A stretch of 38,856 nt of DNA from an uncultured Bacilli bacterium (lineage in GTDB: Bacteria > Bacillota_I > Bacilli_A > RF39 > UBA660): the NCBI GenBank assembly GCA_947585915.1, contig CANPXJ010000003.1, positions 1 through 38,856 on the forward strand, written 5' to 3'. The notes beneath the pieces are model-generated. The model worked only from the letters and a program-made list of their open reading frames with translations. It did no database searches and was not told the origin of the DNA. The position numbers and the translations under genes were made by a program. Position 1 is the first letter of the stretch, and each line of letters opens with the position of its first letter. This document shows, piece after piece, positions 15,352 through 23,097 of this stretch.

Positions 15352-16654
15352 AAAATTTCCTTCTTACTCGAGGATGACCACATGGAGTAGGGCAATTGTA
15401 ATCGGGATAAGCACATCTTAAACGATTAATATATGGTTCTAAAGCTTGAGCTAGTTCCAACTTTTCAGCTGCCAATAATCCAGCATAGATATCGGGAAGC
15501 ATTTGATTTGTAAACATATCTTGAGTTTCAGTAAAAGCTCGATCGCACGCACGTTCTTTTCCCACGTAATGAACTAAATTGCGCAAAGATCCGTTAATAT
15601 TAGTTTGCACCATTTTCCCTTGGGGATATAAATTATTAACACTTAACATATCATAATACCAATCATCTTCTAAATCTTTTTTGCCACTTAATAATAAAGG
15701 GGTATAAAATTGATATTCATTTTTATTAGGAGTAAGCATTTCAAAATCTATAGTACGATGACGATGAAATTGGGCAAAGCAAGCTAAAGATATTTGGGTA
15801 TTATAACTAAAAGCTGAATCATAACAATCAGGTAAATTAATACCACTAAATTTATTTCGCTCAGCAAATAGAGATAAATTTATATTTTTGTTATTGTGAT
15901 AAAAATAATCATCATTGTAAGGGACATCTACAATTCCTAACTCGGCAATTTTTTGATTAGTTATAACTACATCTAAATCTTTTAATTTTGCAATAAAATC
16001 TTTCATATAGGGAATAAGTAACTCTTCAAATTCATTTAAAGGGTTAGCAATTATTCTTTGCATATATAAACAAATCTTATTAATTTGCGCCAATGGTACA
16101 GTATAAGTTAAAGTAGTAGGAATAAAAACACTAGTCATATAACGAGCATTTTCTTGAGCAATTCTTTTAATAGCATTATAAGTTTTTTTCTTTGTTGCTT
16201 CCTCAGTCTTTCCTTGATTAAATTTCCAAAAAAAGTCATAATATTCTGTAGTTAAGATATTAGTAAAAATGTCAAACCATTTATCATATAAAGTGATTTC
16301 TTTATCTGAAATATAATTACTAGCAACAATTGGTGTATATCTTAAAGATCTTTCATCGGCAGCATACTCATGCTCATTATTTAAAATCATACAAAGTATT
16401 TTAGGAATGCCAGTAATTTCTAGGCTAACTGAAACTTGTTCACTAGGCGAGGTGTGATCACTTAATATTGTGTTTATTCCTCTTTTAATTAATTGCTCAT
16501 CACTTTCGGTTTCCCTAATCATTTGGGGAGTTATATCACCATTTTTAAAACACACTGCTGCTTTAACACCTGTTACCTTTAGAGCCTCTTTTAAATCCAA
16601 CTTCTTTTTATCCTTAGTTAAACACATCCCATTAGGATCTAAGTTTATTTCCAT
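15350..16654 (-). CDS. Double-length ThyX-like protein (FAD-dependent thymidylate synthase family)
   Basis: A 434-aa protein about twice the usual ThyX length (210-250 aa). Both halves look like ThyX. In the first, HTSPSEQ (~67-73) matches the H-x-T/S-P-x-E-H block and EYAADERSLRY (~96-106) aligns with the end of the ThyX signature RHRxxSxNxxSxRY, but RHR is replaced by NEH (93-95). The second half keeps the start of the signature (FHRHRTIDFEM, near residue 298) but not the S-x-R-Y end, and has a GKERACDRAFTETQDMF region like the substrate-binding C-terminal part. ThyX methylates dUMP using folate, FAD and NADPH, with sites at subunit interfaces, so a fused pseudo-dimer with complementary halves is plausible. 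Activity is not proven. GGAGG precedes the start. Convergent with the 67-aa gene and divergent from the SOD gene. Confidence 0.72.
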   Translation of the reverse strand: MEINLDPNGMCLTKDKKKLDLKEALKVTGVKAAVCFKNGDITPQMIRETESDEQLIKRGINTILSDHTSPSEQVSVSLEITGIPKILCMILNNEHEYAADERSLRYTPIVASNYISDKEITLYDKWFDIFTNILTTEYYDFFWKFNQGKTEEATKKKTYNAIKRIAQENARYMTSVFIPTTLTYTVPLAQINKICLYMQRIIANPLNEFEELLIPYMKDFIAKLKDLDVVITNQKIAELGIVDVPYNDDYFYHNNKNINLSLFAERNKFSGINLPDCYDSAFSYNTQISLACFAQFHRHRTIDFEMLTPNKNEYQFYTPLLLSGKKDLEDDWYYDMLSVNNLYPQGKMVQTNINGSLRNLVHYVGKERACDRAFTETQDMFTNQMLPDIYAGLLAAEKLELAQALEPYINRLRCAYPDYNCPTPCGHPRVRRKF

Positions 16655-16728
16655 TTTCTAAACCCTCCTTAAATTAAGTATAACATAAAATATGAAAATA
16701 TATATATATTTTAATGAAGGAGGAAAAA

Positions 16729-17340
16729 ATGTATAAATTAAAAGAACTACCATATCTTTATCAAGATTTAGAACCATATATTAAAACGCATACAATGGGT
16801 TTGCATTATCATAAACACGCCGAGAACTATCTTAATAAATTAAATCAAATACTTACCCAAAATAATTATAAGTTTAATTATCAATTAAACGAGCTTTTAT
16901 TTCATATTGATGAATTTCCTCAAGAAGTGCAAGAAGATATTTTATTTAATTTAGGAGGAGTTATAAATCATAACTTATATTTTTATAGTATAGGTAAAGA
17001 TAGTGCTAAACCAGAAGGCTTATTTAAAAGTTATTTAGAAAGAAAATATCAAAATTTGGATAACTTTTTTCAAAAATTAAAAGAAAAAGCCTTAAAATTA
17101 AAAGGCTCTGGTTATACTTTTTTAGTAATTAATGCAAAACAAGAATTAGATTTAATTAATTTACCAAATCAACAAACACCTTGGCTAATTGGTAATATTC
17201 CTCTTTTTTGTATCGATTTATGGGAACATGCTTACTATTTAACTTATGAAAATGATAAAGAAAAGTATATTGATAATTTTATTGAAATTGCTGATTTTTC
17301 TTTAGCCAGTAAAATATTTAATAATTATTTTAAAGCTTGA
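16729..17340 (+). CDS. Superoxide dismutase, Fe/Mn family
   Basis: A 203-aa protein with the Fe/Mn SOD pattern: [12 protein letters not shown], then [11 protein letters not shown] with the first metal ligand H26, [12 protein letters not shown] (second ligand His ~80), [10 protein letters not shown] and the [12 protein letters not shown] block giving the Asp and last His ligands. It converts superoxide to hydrogen peroxide and oxygen. Typical W-rich positions are replaced (YF for FW, GYTF for GWAW), so it is a diverged member; metal preference cannot be read. An upstream in-frame ATG at 16714 is itself part of the GAAGGAGG site, so the start is 16729. Its last 16 bases overlap the end of the converging collagen-like gene. 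Confidence 0.88.
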   Translation: MYKLKELPYLYQDLEPYIKTHTMGLHYHKHAENYLNKLNQILTQNNYKFNYQLNELLFHIDEFPQEVQEDILFNLGGVINHNLYFYSIGKDSAKPEGLFKSYLERKYQNLDNFFQKLKEKALKLKGSGYTFLVINAKQELDLINLPNQQTPWLIGNIPLFCIDLWEHAYYLTYENDKEKYIDNFIEIADFSLASKIFNNYFKA

Positions 17341-18788
17341 ATTATAATGGTAACTACTGGATTAATAAATGATGAATAACTGCTTATGTTAGCAATATTA
17401 GGAGCATTTAAGTAAAATGATTTATTACCTAAATTTACAAGTTCAAAAACATCATCAGTTGAAGCATTAAAGATTCCATGCCCAGCTATTTCTAAAACAG
17501 GTTCCGCAAAATTCCAAACAGAACGACCGGCATAAACTGTATCTTCGCCTACTTTTTTAAAACCTATGGCAATTATATCGGTAGTTGGATCAAAGTCTTG
17601 AGTTGTTGTATAAGAAGCATTAACGATAAAATCGATGCGATAAACTCCATCTTTATTAAAAGTTATAGTATTGTTATCAAGATTTATTTCGTTTCTTACA
17701 TCTAAGGACTTAATTTCAATTGGAATTCGACCTTTGCTTGGCACTTCAACACCTTGGGGTTTTTGATCTTCATCATGAAAAGTTACGAAGAAGGCGGCGG
17801 GAATTTCTAATGGTCCTTCAACGCCTTGGGGGCCCTGTGGACCAGGTTCACCCTTATCTCCTTTAGGCCCTTGTTCGCCTTTTTCTCCAGGTAATCCTTG
17901 TTCACCTCTTGGCCCTTGTGGTCCCATTGGTCCTGTATCCCCTTTAGGTCCATCACTCCCATTAATTCCTCTAGGAATAACAAAATCAAATATATGATTT
18001 AAACCGGCTTTACGATCGACGATTTTGGCAAAGGTACTAGCATCACCTGTAGAAACAATTCCTAAACTAATTGTTTCGCCTTCACCAGTGTCACCTTTAT
18101 CCCCCTTTGGTCCTTGAGGACCTGGTGGACCCATCTCACCTTTTTCGCCTTTCCAACCAGTAGGTCCTGGATCTCCTTTTTCGCCAGGAGGACCTTGAAT
18201 TCCTTGTGGTCCAGTATCACCTTTAGGACCGGGGTCACCTTGTGGTCCCATTGGACCTATATCTCCTTTAGGCCCTTGGGGACCTATATCACCTGTCTCC
18301 CCTTTTTCACCTGGAATTCCCTGTTCTCCTTTTTCGCCTTGCTCACCTTGAATTCCTTGTTCACCTTGCGGTCCTTGAGGTCCTCTTGGCCCTTGTAATC
18401 CTGTTTCCCCTTTAGGTCCAATTAAACCTTGCGGTCCAGTTTCCCCTTTAGGTCCACGAATATGACCAACATTTGCCCATTCATTTTCTTCTTCTGACCA
18501 AACATATAAATCATCACCAACTAAATACGACGAACCAATTGTGGAAGTAGGGTGATGAGCAATTAAATCATTATAAGAATCATAATTACCTAAAATTGTA
18601 ACACTAACACCGGCTGGTCCCTGTGGTCCAGTTGGACCTATTTCACCAGTGTCTCCTTTATCACCCTTCGGTCCAGTTGGACCTACACTAGGGGAGTATT
18701 GAGGATATGAATAACAATAGGGGGTACAATTACAATTTTTTTGGGCATTATTAATTTTATCTAAAGCTTTTTGATAACTATTATTCAT
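17325..18788 (-). CDS. Collagen-like G-X-Y repeat protein with C1q/TNF-like C-terminus
   Basis: A 487-aa protein. The N-terminus has a Cys cluster (CNCTPYC, 19-25) and no signal peptide. G-X-Y triplets occupy ~36-60, ~112-236 and ~272-328, rich in [10 protein letters not shown] and GPQGPQG units. They are broken by two inserts: ~61-111 with [19 protein letters not shown], of a type common in phage tail fibres and Firmicute surface filaments, and ~237-271 ending in [10 protein letters not shown]. The C-terminal ~150 residues (from ~335) look like a BclA/C1q beta-sandwich trimerisation domain. BclA-type proteins form glycosylated surface or exosporium filaments. A GT2 gene in the same orientation lies just upstream but is broken. 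AAAGGGATG precedes the start. Whether it is cell-surface or prophage-derived is open. Confidence 0.88.
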   Translation of the reverse strand: MNNSYQKALDKINNAQKNCNCTPYCYSYPQYSPSVGPTGPKGDKGDTGEIGPTGPQGPAGVSVTILGNYDSYNDLIAHHPTSTIGSSYLVGDDLYVWSEEENEWANVGHIRGPKGETGPQGLIGPKGETGLQGPRGPQGPQGEQGIQGEQGEKGEQGIPGEKGETGDIGPQGPKGDIGPMGPQGDPGPKGDTGPQGIQGPPGEKGDPGPTGWKGEKGEMGPPGPQGPKGDKGDTGEGETISLGIVSTGDASTFAKIVDRKAGLNHIFDFVIPRGINGSDGPKGDTGPMGPQGPRGEQGLPGEKGEQGPKGDKGEPGPQGPQGVEGPLEIPAAFFVTFHDEDQKPQGVEVPSKGRIPIEIKSLDVRNEINLDNNTITFNKDGVYRIDFIVNASYTTTQDFDPTTDIIAIGFKKVGEDTVYAGRSVWNFAEPVLEIAGHGIFNASTDDVFELVNLGNKSFYLNAPNIANISSYSSFINPVVTIIIQALK

Positions 18789-18835
18789 AAAAAATCATCC
18801 CTTTATAATAAGATATGATAATTTCGAAAATTAAG

Positions 18836-18874
18836 TTAAAAAAAGATAATTTCTTATTTCAAAATTATCTTTTT
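18836..18874 (-). terminator. Terminator of the interrupted GT2 gene
   Basis: A 13-bp stem AAAAAGATAATTT (18840-18852) with AAATTATCTTTTT (18862-18874), followed on the minus strand by T residues. The GT2 stop codon (18854-18856) is in the loop. Confidence 0.75.
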
Positions 18875-20050
18875 ATCATATTCATCAAGTAAATTTTTAT
18901 AATCTTTATTAGTATTTATAGAATTAATATGTTTTATTTTAAGCAAGTTAGAAGTAATTAAGAAGAAAATATAATCATTTAATTCACTACCTACGAATTT
19001 AGCTTTAAAGTATTTATTTTCTTGCCAATTAGGAATATATTTATCTAAAATTTGTAATATAAGTTGAGCAATTTCTTTTTTATTAACAATTTCCTTACTT
19101 TTAAGCACATTATATATTCTTTGATAGATTAGTTTAATAGATATAGAATTAAGCTCTTCTTCATAATCTTTAAGCATATTATCTTTAGCAAATTTATCTT
19201 TCATAGAAATAGTAGCATTAATTAATCCTTTAAGGCCATTTCCTTTTGTAATATCAAGACCTAAAGCAGATGTACTATTTTCTTCTTTACTACGCATGCA
19301 ATAATTATAAATAAGGTTATTGGTATGTAACATATAACGCTCTTTAGCTAAAACATAATAAACAAATTCTAAATCTTCATAAACTTTTTGATTAGATTTT
19401 TCGTTAAATAACGAAGCACAATCATAATGCCAAATTTTATCCCAAAGGGCACAAGTGGTATTACTAAGTTCCTTTTTATCATTTAAAAAATCTAAACTTG
19501 TTTTTGTCCACTTTCTACTTTTAAAAGGAATACTTAAATTAGGAAGATATACGGTGGTTCGACCATTTCCTACTTTATATTTAAAATAGTACATATCTTT
19601 GCAAAGATTAAAATAATTTTCAGTATTAATAAAATCATCACTATCAACAAAACTGAAATAAGGTGTGTTTACTAAATTAAGAGCTGTGAGTCTAGCTTGT
19701 TGTGGCCCTTGGTTTTTGGTGTGAATAACTTGAAAGTTGGTATGATTTTGACACGATTTAATTTTCAATAAGAATTTTGTGAAACATTATGAATTTTGAA
19801 AATTAAATCAAGGGTACAAGCCCCGCAATCTTGTTGCGAGGAATATAGCTTATGCAATACCTATTCAAGCCCCGATAATCTTGTTACGGGGTACTTGACA
19901 ATAAAAATCAATTAAATCACTAGACTTATCTGTAGAACCATCATCAACAACTATAACATTAATATTAGGATGATTTAAACTTTCTAAACATCTTAAAACA
20001 TAGTTTTGGGTATTATAAACAGGAACAATTATAGTTAGTAACTTTTTCAT
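18854..20050 (-). pseudogene. Glycosyltransferase family 2, interrupted by a 141-bp insertion
   Basis: The N-terminal part (19901-20050) reads MKKLLTIIVPVYNTQNYVLR, VVDDGSTDKSS and LIDFYC; the C-terminal part (18854-19753) continues QNHTNFQVIHTKNQGPQQAR with the catalytic FSFVDSDDFI. Joining them gives an intact ~349-aa GT2 of the cell-surface glycan or protein glycosylation type. Between them lies a 141-bp element with a duplicated TTGACA target. The insert plus duplication is 147 bp, so the frame is kept, but it carries at least four in-frame stops, the first a TGA after NKIIGA. The downstream fragment lacks the nucleotide-binding half and cannot be a working enzyme alone. A good promoter, terminator and GGGGG site remain, suggesting a recent event. 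The collagen-like gene just downstream may have been its target (inference). Confidence 0.9.
19754..19894. mobile_element. 141-bp non-autonomous (MITE/REP-like) insertion with 6-bp target duplication
   Basis: The element is flanked by TTGACA at 19748-19753 and 19895-19900, and deleting it plus one TTGACA restores the GT2 gene. It has no coding capacity. One end holds a perfect 14-bp inverted repeat GATTTAATTTTCAA (19755-19768) and its complement (19796-19809) around a 27-base loop. The other end holds two related hairpins with TCTTG loops: CCCCGCAA/TTGCGAGG (19821-19841) and CCCCGATAA/TTACGGGG (19870-19891), each preceded by CAAG, 49 bases apart. G/C-rich hairpins are unlike the surrounding sequence. 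There are no matching terminal inverted repeats, so the mobilising enzyme cannot be named; no second copy was seen in this window. Confidence 0.8.
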
Positions 20051-20078
20051 AATTAATCCCCCTTAAGACTTAGAAAAT

Positions 20079-20107
20079 ATCTTAGCAAACATAAATTTTA
20101 ATTTCAA
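20079..20107 (-). promoter_or_regulatory. Promoter of the interrupted GT2 gene
   Basis: Minus-strand TTGAAA (20102-20107), 17 bases, TAAGAT (20079-20084) with an extended TGC. It is followed by a GGGGG ribosome-binding site before the ATG at 20050. Confidence 0.6.
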
Positions 20108-20156
20108 TAGTAACAAATTTAAGTGAATAATAATCCGGTTTTTTATTTAAAGTAAT

Positions 20157-20186
20157 AAAAAAAGTTTACGATTTTACATAAACTTT
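20157..20186 (-). terminator. Terminator of the 94-aa gene
   Basis: Stem AAAGTTTA (20161-20168) with TAAACTTT (20179-20186), extendable by a G-U and a G-C pair on the minus strand, followed there by a run of T. It lies 12 bases beyond the stop codon. Confidence 0.65.
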
Positions 20187-20198
20187 ATTATTAAGTGG

Positions 20199-20483
20199 TT
20201 ATAGAGAAAGTGTTTTTTTTAGATACTTAATATTTGGTGTTCCCTCAATGTCGTCTTTAAATTTTTTTATCCAATAACTATCTCCACTATTAATAATTAC
20301 ATTTTTATGAGCAAGAAGATCTGCACCTTTGATATTAACAGCAAACCAATAACTTAATTTTGGAATTTGGGCATTTAAAATAGTTTTTTCAAAAGTATTA
20401 ACTACATTTTTGTCGCCAATTTCTATTCGTATGCTTTTAATCATTGTTATTACTTCATCTATTTTTTTATCTATTTCATTCAT
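20199..20483 (-). CDS. Hypothetical 94-aa protein
   Basis: Not recognised. A small soluble protein with an N-terminal amphipathic helix (KKIDEVITMIKSIRIEIG, ~5-22) and a conserved-looking middle AQIPKLSYWFAVNIKGADLL followed by SGDSYWIKKF. No signal, membrane segment or cysteine. GAGAGG lies eight bases before the ATG, a promoter lies at 20514-20542 and a terminator follows, so it is a stand-alone transcription unit. It is divergent from the DnaJ-domain gene. Confidence 0.65.
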   Translation of the reverse strand: MNEIDKKIDEVITMIKSIRIEIGDKNVVNTFEKTILNAQIPKLSYWFAVNIKGADLLAHKNVIINSGDSYWIKKFKDDIEGTPNIKYLKKTLSL

Positions 20484-20513
20484 ATTATAAATTTCCTCTC
20501 TAAAATCGTTCTT

Positions 20514-20542
20514 ATTTTAACATAGGCAACCCAAACACACAA
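20514..20542 (-). promoter_or_regulatory. Promoter of the 94-aa gene
   Basis: Minus-strand TTGTGT (20537-20542), 17 bases, TAAAAT (20514-20519) with an extended TGT. It is back to back with the dnaJ-like promoter, whose -35 starts at 20553. Confidence 0.5.
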
Positions 20543-20552
20543 TATATAAATA

Positions 20553-20580
20553 TTGATTTTAGTAAAAATAATGTTATAAT
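20553..20580 (+). promoter_or_regulatory. Promoter of the DnaJ-domain gene
   Basis: TTGATT (20553-20558), 16 bases, TATAAT (20575-20580) with an extended TGT. The expected transcript start near 20587 helps choose the GTG at 20609 over the TTG at 20597. Confidence 0.6.
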
Positions 20581-20608
20581 CAAAGCAAAGAAAAGTTTGG
20601 TGGTAGAA

Positions 20609-21310
20609 GTGATAGATTTTTATGAACTATTAGGAATAAGTAAAAATGCTTCCAATGAAGCTATCAAAACTGCCTATCGTTCTATGGTAAAAAAATATCA
20701 TCCCGATATTAATAAAACTGAAGAAGCTGAGGCAATCATCAGAAGTTTAAATGAAGCTAAAGATACTTTATTAAATGAAGAAAAAAGAAAAGAGTATGAT
20801 AAAACTTTAGATGAAATTAAATATTCTAAACAATTTTCAAGTAATAAAGAATCAACTTATAAAGCTAAAAAAGAAAAATATAAAGAGAACTATGCCGATG
20901 CTTATTTAACCAGATGGCAATTCTTTATTTATTACTTAAAACAAAGTCAAAATAAAATAATTTTTAAATTTTTAAAATCACTTTTAGTAGGTATAAATTT
21001 TTCGATTTTTCTTATAATTAAGGGAATAATTTTTGGTGTTTTATTTGTAGTTTATTTATTTAGTGACTTTATTGATTATGTAATTGGTTTATTTATGTTA
21101 ATTGCTTTATTAGGGTTATTTTTCTTAAGTCATGAACAAAGTCCTGATATAATTCCTTTATTACCAGCTAATATTGAATTTTTTGGCTTAATTTCCATTG
21201 GCTGTTTAATAATAGGTCTTTTAAAAAATACAATTATTACAAAATCGATTAATCTTTATGCCTTAATACAAGATTGGGAAGATTTTATCTTTTTAAAAAT
21301 TTTAAATTAA
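20609..21310 (+). CDS. Membrane-anchored J-domain protein
   Basis: A 233-aa protein with an N-terminal J domain: IDFYELLGISKNAS, AYRSMVKKYHPDINK with the HPD motif at 31-33, and a typical EEKRKEYDKTL end near 65-75. A charged linker follows, then hydrophobic segments at about 115-150, 155-175 and 185-215. It lacks the G/F, zinc-finger and C-terminal domains of DnaJ, so it is a class C J protein that would recruit DnaK to the membrane. Three start codons are possible (TTG 20597, GTG 20600, GTG 20609); GGTGG at 20599-20603 lies five bases before 20609, which is preferred. It is convergent with the holin-like pair through a shared terminator. Confidence 0.8.
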   Translation: MIDFYELLGISKNASNEAIKTAYRSMVKKYHPDINKTEEAEAIIRSLNEAKDTLLNEEKRKEYDKTLDEIKYSKQFSSNKESTYKAKKEKYKENYADAYLTRWQFFIYYLKQSQNKIIFKFLKSLLVGINFSIFLIIKGIIFGVLFVVYLFSDFIDYVIGLFMLIALLGLFFLSHEQSPDIIPLLPANIEFFGLISIGCLIIGLLKNTIITKSINLYALIQDWEDFIFLKILN

Positions 21311-21335
21311 AACAACCTTATTCTTGAAGGTTGTT
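21311..21335. terminator. Bidirectional terminator between the dnaJ-like and holin-like genes
   Basis: A 9-bp stem AACAACCTT (21311-21319) with AAGGTTGTT (21327-21335), T-rich on both exits. It starts directly after the DnaJ-protein stop and contains the holin stop codon (21318-21320). Confidence 0.75.
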
Positions 21336-21596
21336 ATTTGTTTCTTCTTCTTTTTTAAAAGTTTTTACTAAACCAGACATTCCTCCCGCTCCCATTGTGG
21401 CCGTAAAGCATAAGACGAAAGCTTGAATAAAGTTTGGTTCAAGTTTAGTAAAGAAGCAAATTAGAGTACTTATAATAGCAATAATAACGTTTTGAATTGG
21501 TATAAATTTATTAGGCACTTTATTCCATTTAAGTTTAGTTAGCGCTCCAAGGACATAGGTAATAATGGCAACAACAATGACATAAGTAACTTGCAT
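21318..21596 (-). CDS. Phage holin family protein (Hol44/holin superfamily V-like)
   Basis: A 92-aa membrane protein with two to three helices: VTYVIVVAIITYVLGALTK (~3-21), the family-like VPNKFIPIQNVIIAIISTLI (~27-46) and QAFVLCFTATMGAGGMSGL (~60-78), then an acidic tail. The K-x-V-P-N-K-F-I-P hinge and the Gly-rich third helix match phage_holin_5_2-type holins, which make membrane pores for endolysin release. The ATG (21594-21596) overlaps the upstream stop as TAATG, with GGAGG ahead, so the pair is co-translated. No endolysin or other phage gene is adjacent. Confidence 0.72.
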   Translation of the reverse strand: MQVTYVIVVAIITYVLGALTKLKWNKVPNKFIPIQNVIIAIISTLICFFTKLEPNFIQAFVLCFTATMGAGGMSGLVKTFKKEEETNNNLQE

Positions 21597-21952
21597 TAAA
21601 TTTTTCCCTCCTTTATTAATTTTTCCCAACGATCATGAACATAGGAGTTACCTCCTAAAGTCTTATAACGATCATAAAGTTCATACACATTTTGTTTCTG
21701 AATTGGGGATTTATATACTTCGTGTTCGATATCATTTATAAAATTAACTAAAATCATTTTTATTAATTGAAGCTCAATGTTATTTCTACCACTTGTTGAA
21801 ACTTCTTCTAAATGGTCAATTTTTTGATTAATTGGTTTTAGTAGTTTGGATATAAAAGCTTTAGAAAAGGCAATTAAACTCGTAATAGCTCCAATTATGA
21901 TTGTTAATATACTGATAAATCCCGCAATTTGTCCAATTGATATATTTCCCAT
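21596..21952 (-). CDS. Small membrane-anchored phage-type protein (holin-associated)
   Basis: A 118-aa protein with one N-terminal helix (IAGFISILTIIIGAITSLIAF, ~9-29), a coiled-coil-like stretch (INQKIDHLEEVS, ~42-53) and a C-terminal block ELYDRYKTLGGNSYVHDRWEKL (~91-112). The Y-x-x-Y-x-x-x-G-G-N-x-Y-x-x-x-x-W-x-x-L pattern occurs in small proteins encoded beside holins in Firmicute phages. Function is not established. AAGGA six bases before the ATG at 21952 favours this start over an upstream TTG at 21970. Its stop overlaps the holin start. Confidence 0.6.
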   Translation of the reverse strand: MGNISIGQIAGFISILTIIIGAITSLIAFSKAFISKLLKPINQKIDHLEEVSTSGRNNIELQLIKMILVNFINDIEHEVYKSPIQKQNVYELYDRYKTLGGNSYVHDRWEKLIKEGKI

Positions 21953-22040
21953 TTTTAATCCTTCTTTCAAAAATATATCTATAATAAAATATGAAGTTTT
22001 AGATAAATGAAATATAATATTTGTATCATAAAAAGGGGAC

Positions 22041-22069
22041 TTGACTTAAAAATATAGTCATTTTATAAT
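22041..22069 (+). promoter_or_regulatory. Promoter of the SGNH-like gene
   Basis: TTGACT (22041-22046), 17 bases, TATAAT (22064-22069); near consensus. A GGGGG ribosome-binding site lies between it and the ATG at 22097. Confidence 0.75.
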
Positions 22070-22096
22070 ACTAAAACAAACAAAGGGGGAACTTAA

Positions 22097-23047
22097 ATGA
22101 GTTTTTTAACAAAGATAACAAAAAATTATCAAATAATGTCTTTAGAAGAAGCACAATATAACATAATCAAAAAATCTAAAGAATTTTTGGAAATTACAGA
22201 AAGATATTTAAATTTAGTCAAAGCTAATAAAGTAAATTTTATTGGTTTAGGGAATTCTTTATCAGCCGGTTGGTCAGCTGTTAATCAAGATGTTCGACCT
22301 TTTATTTTAAAATTAAAAAAAATATTAGCTGAAGAAATAAATAATAGTGGTATCGATATTAATTTTTATAATTATGCTATTGCTGCAAATAATTCTAATC
22401 GTCAAATTTTAGATTTTATTAAACAAAATCCTACCGAAACTGATGTTAAAAATCATTTTATAGCTGATGTAAAACAATGGAAAAAAGAATTTGATAATAC
22501 TTTATTTGAAAATTATATTGATTTAAATGAAGCTGTAAAATTATATCCTAATTCTAATACTGAATTTTTAAGTAATTATAAAAATGATTCTTTAACTATT
22601 AATTTATTAAATGGATGTACAGGAGCGTTTTTAAATAATGTCACTGATCAGTTTAGTTTTGAAAATATTATAGAAGGATTTAAAGAAGATAAAGATAATT
22701 TAGTTTTATTAATTGAGTATTTAAAAAACTTAAAAGATGACGATAAAAATATGATTTTTATTGGTAATTTTCCGCATATTTCTACATCAGTTGGACTAAT
22801 TGCTAATCATTATCTTGATAAAATTATTAATAATGATATTAAGACTATCTGCGCGGAGAATAAGGTTAATTATTTTGCTAAAAATCAAATTGCTTTATTG
22901 CAACCTTTTATAAATCCGGTTACTAAAAAGAAAGGGATAAAAGTTGATAACCATCCTCGAATGGATGAGCAATATACGGTTTTATTTCATTACTTTTGTG
23001 ATGTAATAGCTACTTTGGAAAATAAAAGCAGAACATTGACTAAATAA
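22097..23047 (+). CDS. SGNH/GDSL-like hydrolase
   Basis: A 316-aa protein. The block I motif is FIGLGNSLSAGWS (~48-60), a GDSL variant with Asn in place of Asp and S54 as nucleophile. A Gly/Asn block fits YNYAIAANNSNRQ (~92-104), block III fits FIGNFPHIS (~221-229), and the C-terminal acid/base region is VDNHPRMDEQY (~282-292), where Asp and His are one residue closer than the usual D-x-x-H. No signal peptide, so it appears cytoplasmic. SGNH enzymes are esterases or deacylases for lipids, glycans or cofactors; the substrate is unknown. It has its own promoter and GGGGG site, and lies 50 bases before the LigD-like gene, whose promoter starts in its last codons. Confidence 0.62.
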   Translation: MSFLTKITKNYQIMSLEEAQYNIIKKSKEFLEITERYLNLVKANKVNFIGLGNSLSAGWSAVNQDVRPFILKLKKILAEEINNSGIDINFYNYAIAANNSNRQILDFIKQNPTETDVKNHFIADVKQWKKEFDNTLFENYIDLNEAVKLYPNSNTEFLSNYKNDSLTINLLNGCTGAFLNNVTDQFSFENIIEGFKEDKDNLVLLIEYLKNLKDDDKNMIFIGNFPHISTSVGLIANHYLDKIINNDIKTICAENKVNYFAKNQIALLQPFINPVTKKKGIKVDNHPRMDEQYTVLFHYFCDVIATLENKSRTLTK

Positions 23048-23064
23048 GTACATAAATATAAAAT
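23036..23064 (+). promoter_or_regulatory. Promoter of the LigD-like operon
   Basis: TTGACT (23036-23041), 17 bases, TAAAAT (23059-23064). It overlaps the end of the SGNH-like gene and makes the LigD-like gene independent of it. Confidence 0.65.
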
Positions 23065-23097
23065 ATTATCTCAGAATAAAAATGAGGTAATTTTTAT

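Noticed and set aside
17800-18690. Dense short repeats that could look like a CRISPR or satellite array, and long open frames on the opposite strand (for example 18114-18398).
   Set aside because: The repeats follow a nine-base G-X-Y codon pattern of a collagen-like gene on the minus strand; the opposite frames are its shadows and lack ribosome-binding sites.
19754-19894. IS200/IS605-type element or group II intron fragment, suggested by the hairpins.
   Set aside because: IS200/IS605 elements make no target duplication and a 6-bp one is clear here; there is no intron domain V-like structure or coding sequence.
19890-19895. TGA as a tryptophan codon (Mycoplasma code), because TGA interrupts the GT2 frame.
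   Set aside because: That TGA lies in the inserted element with TAA stops as well; elsewhere Trp is TGG and genes such as the superoxide dismutase end in TGA.
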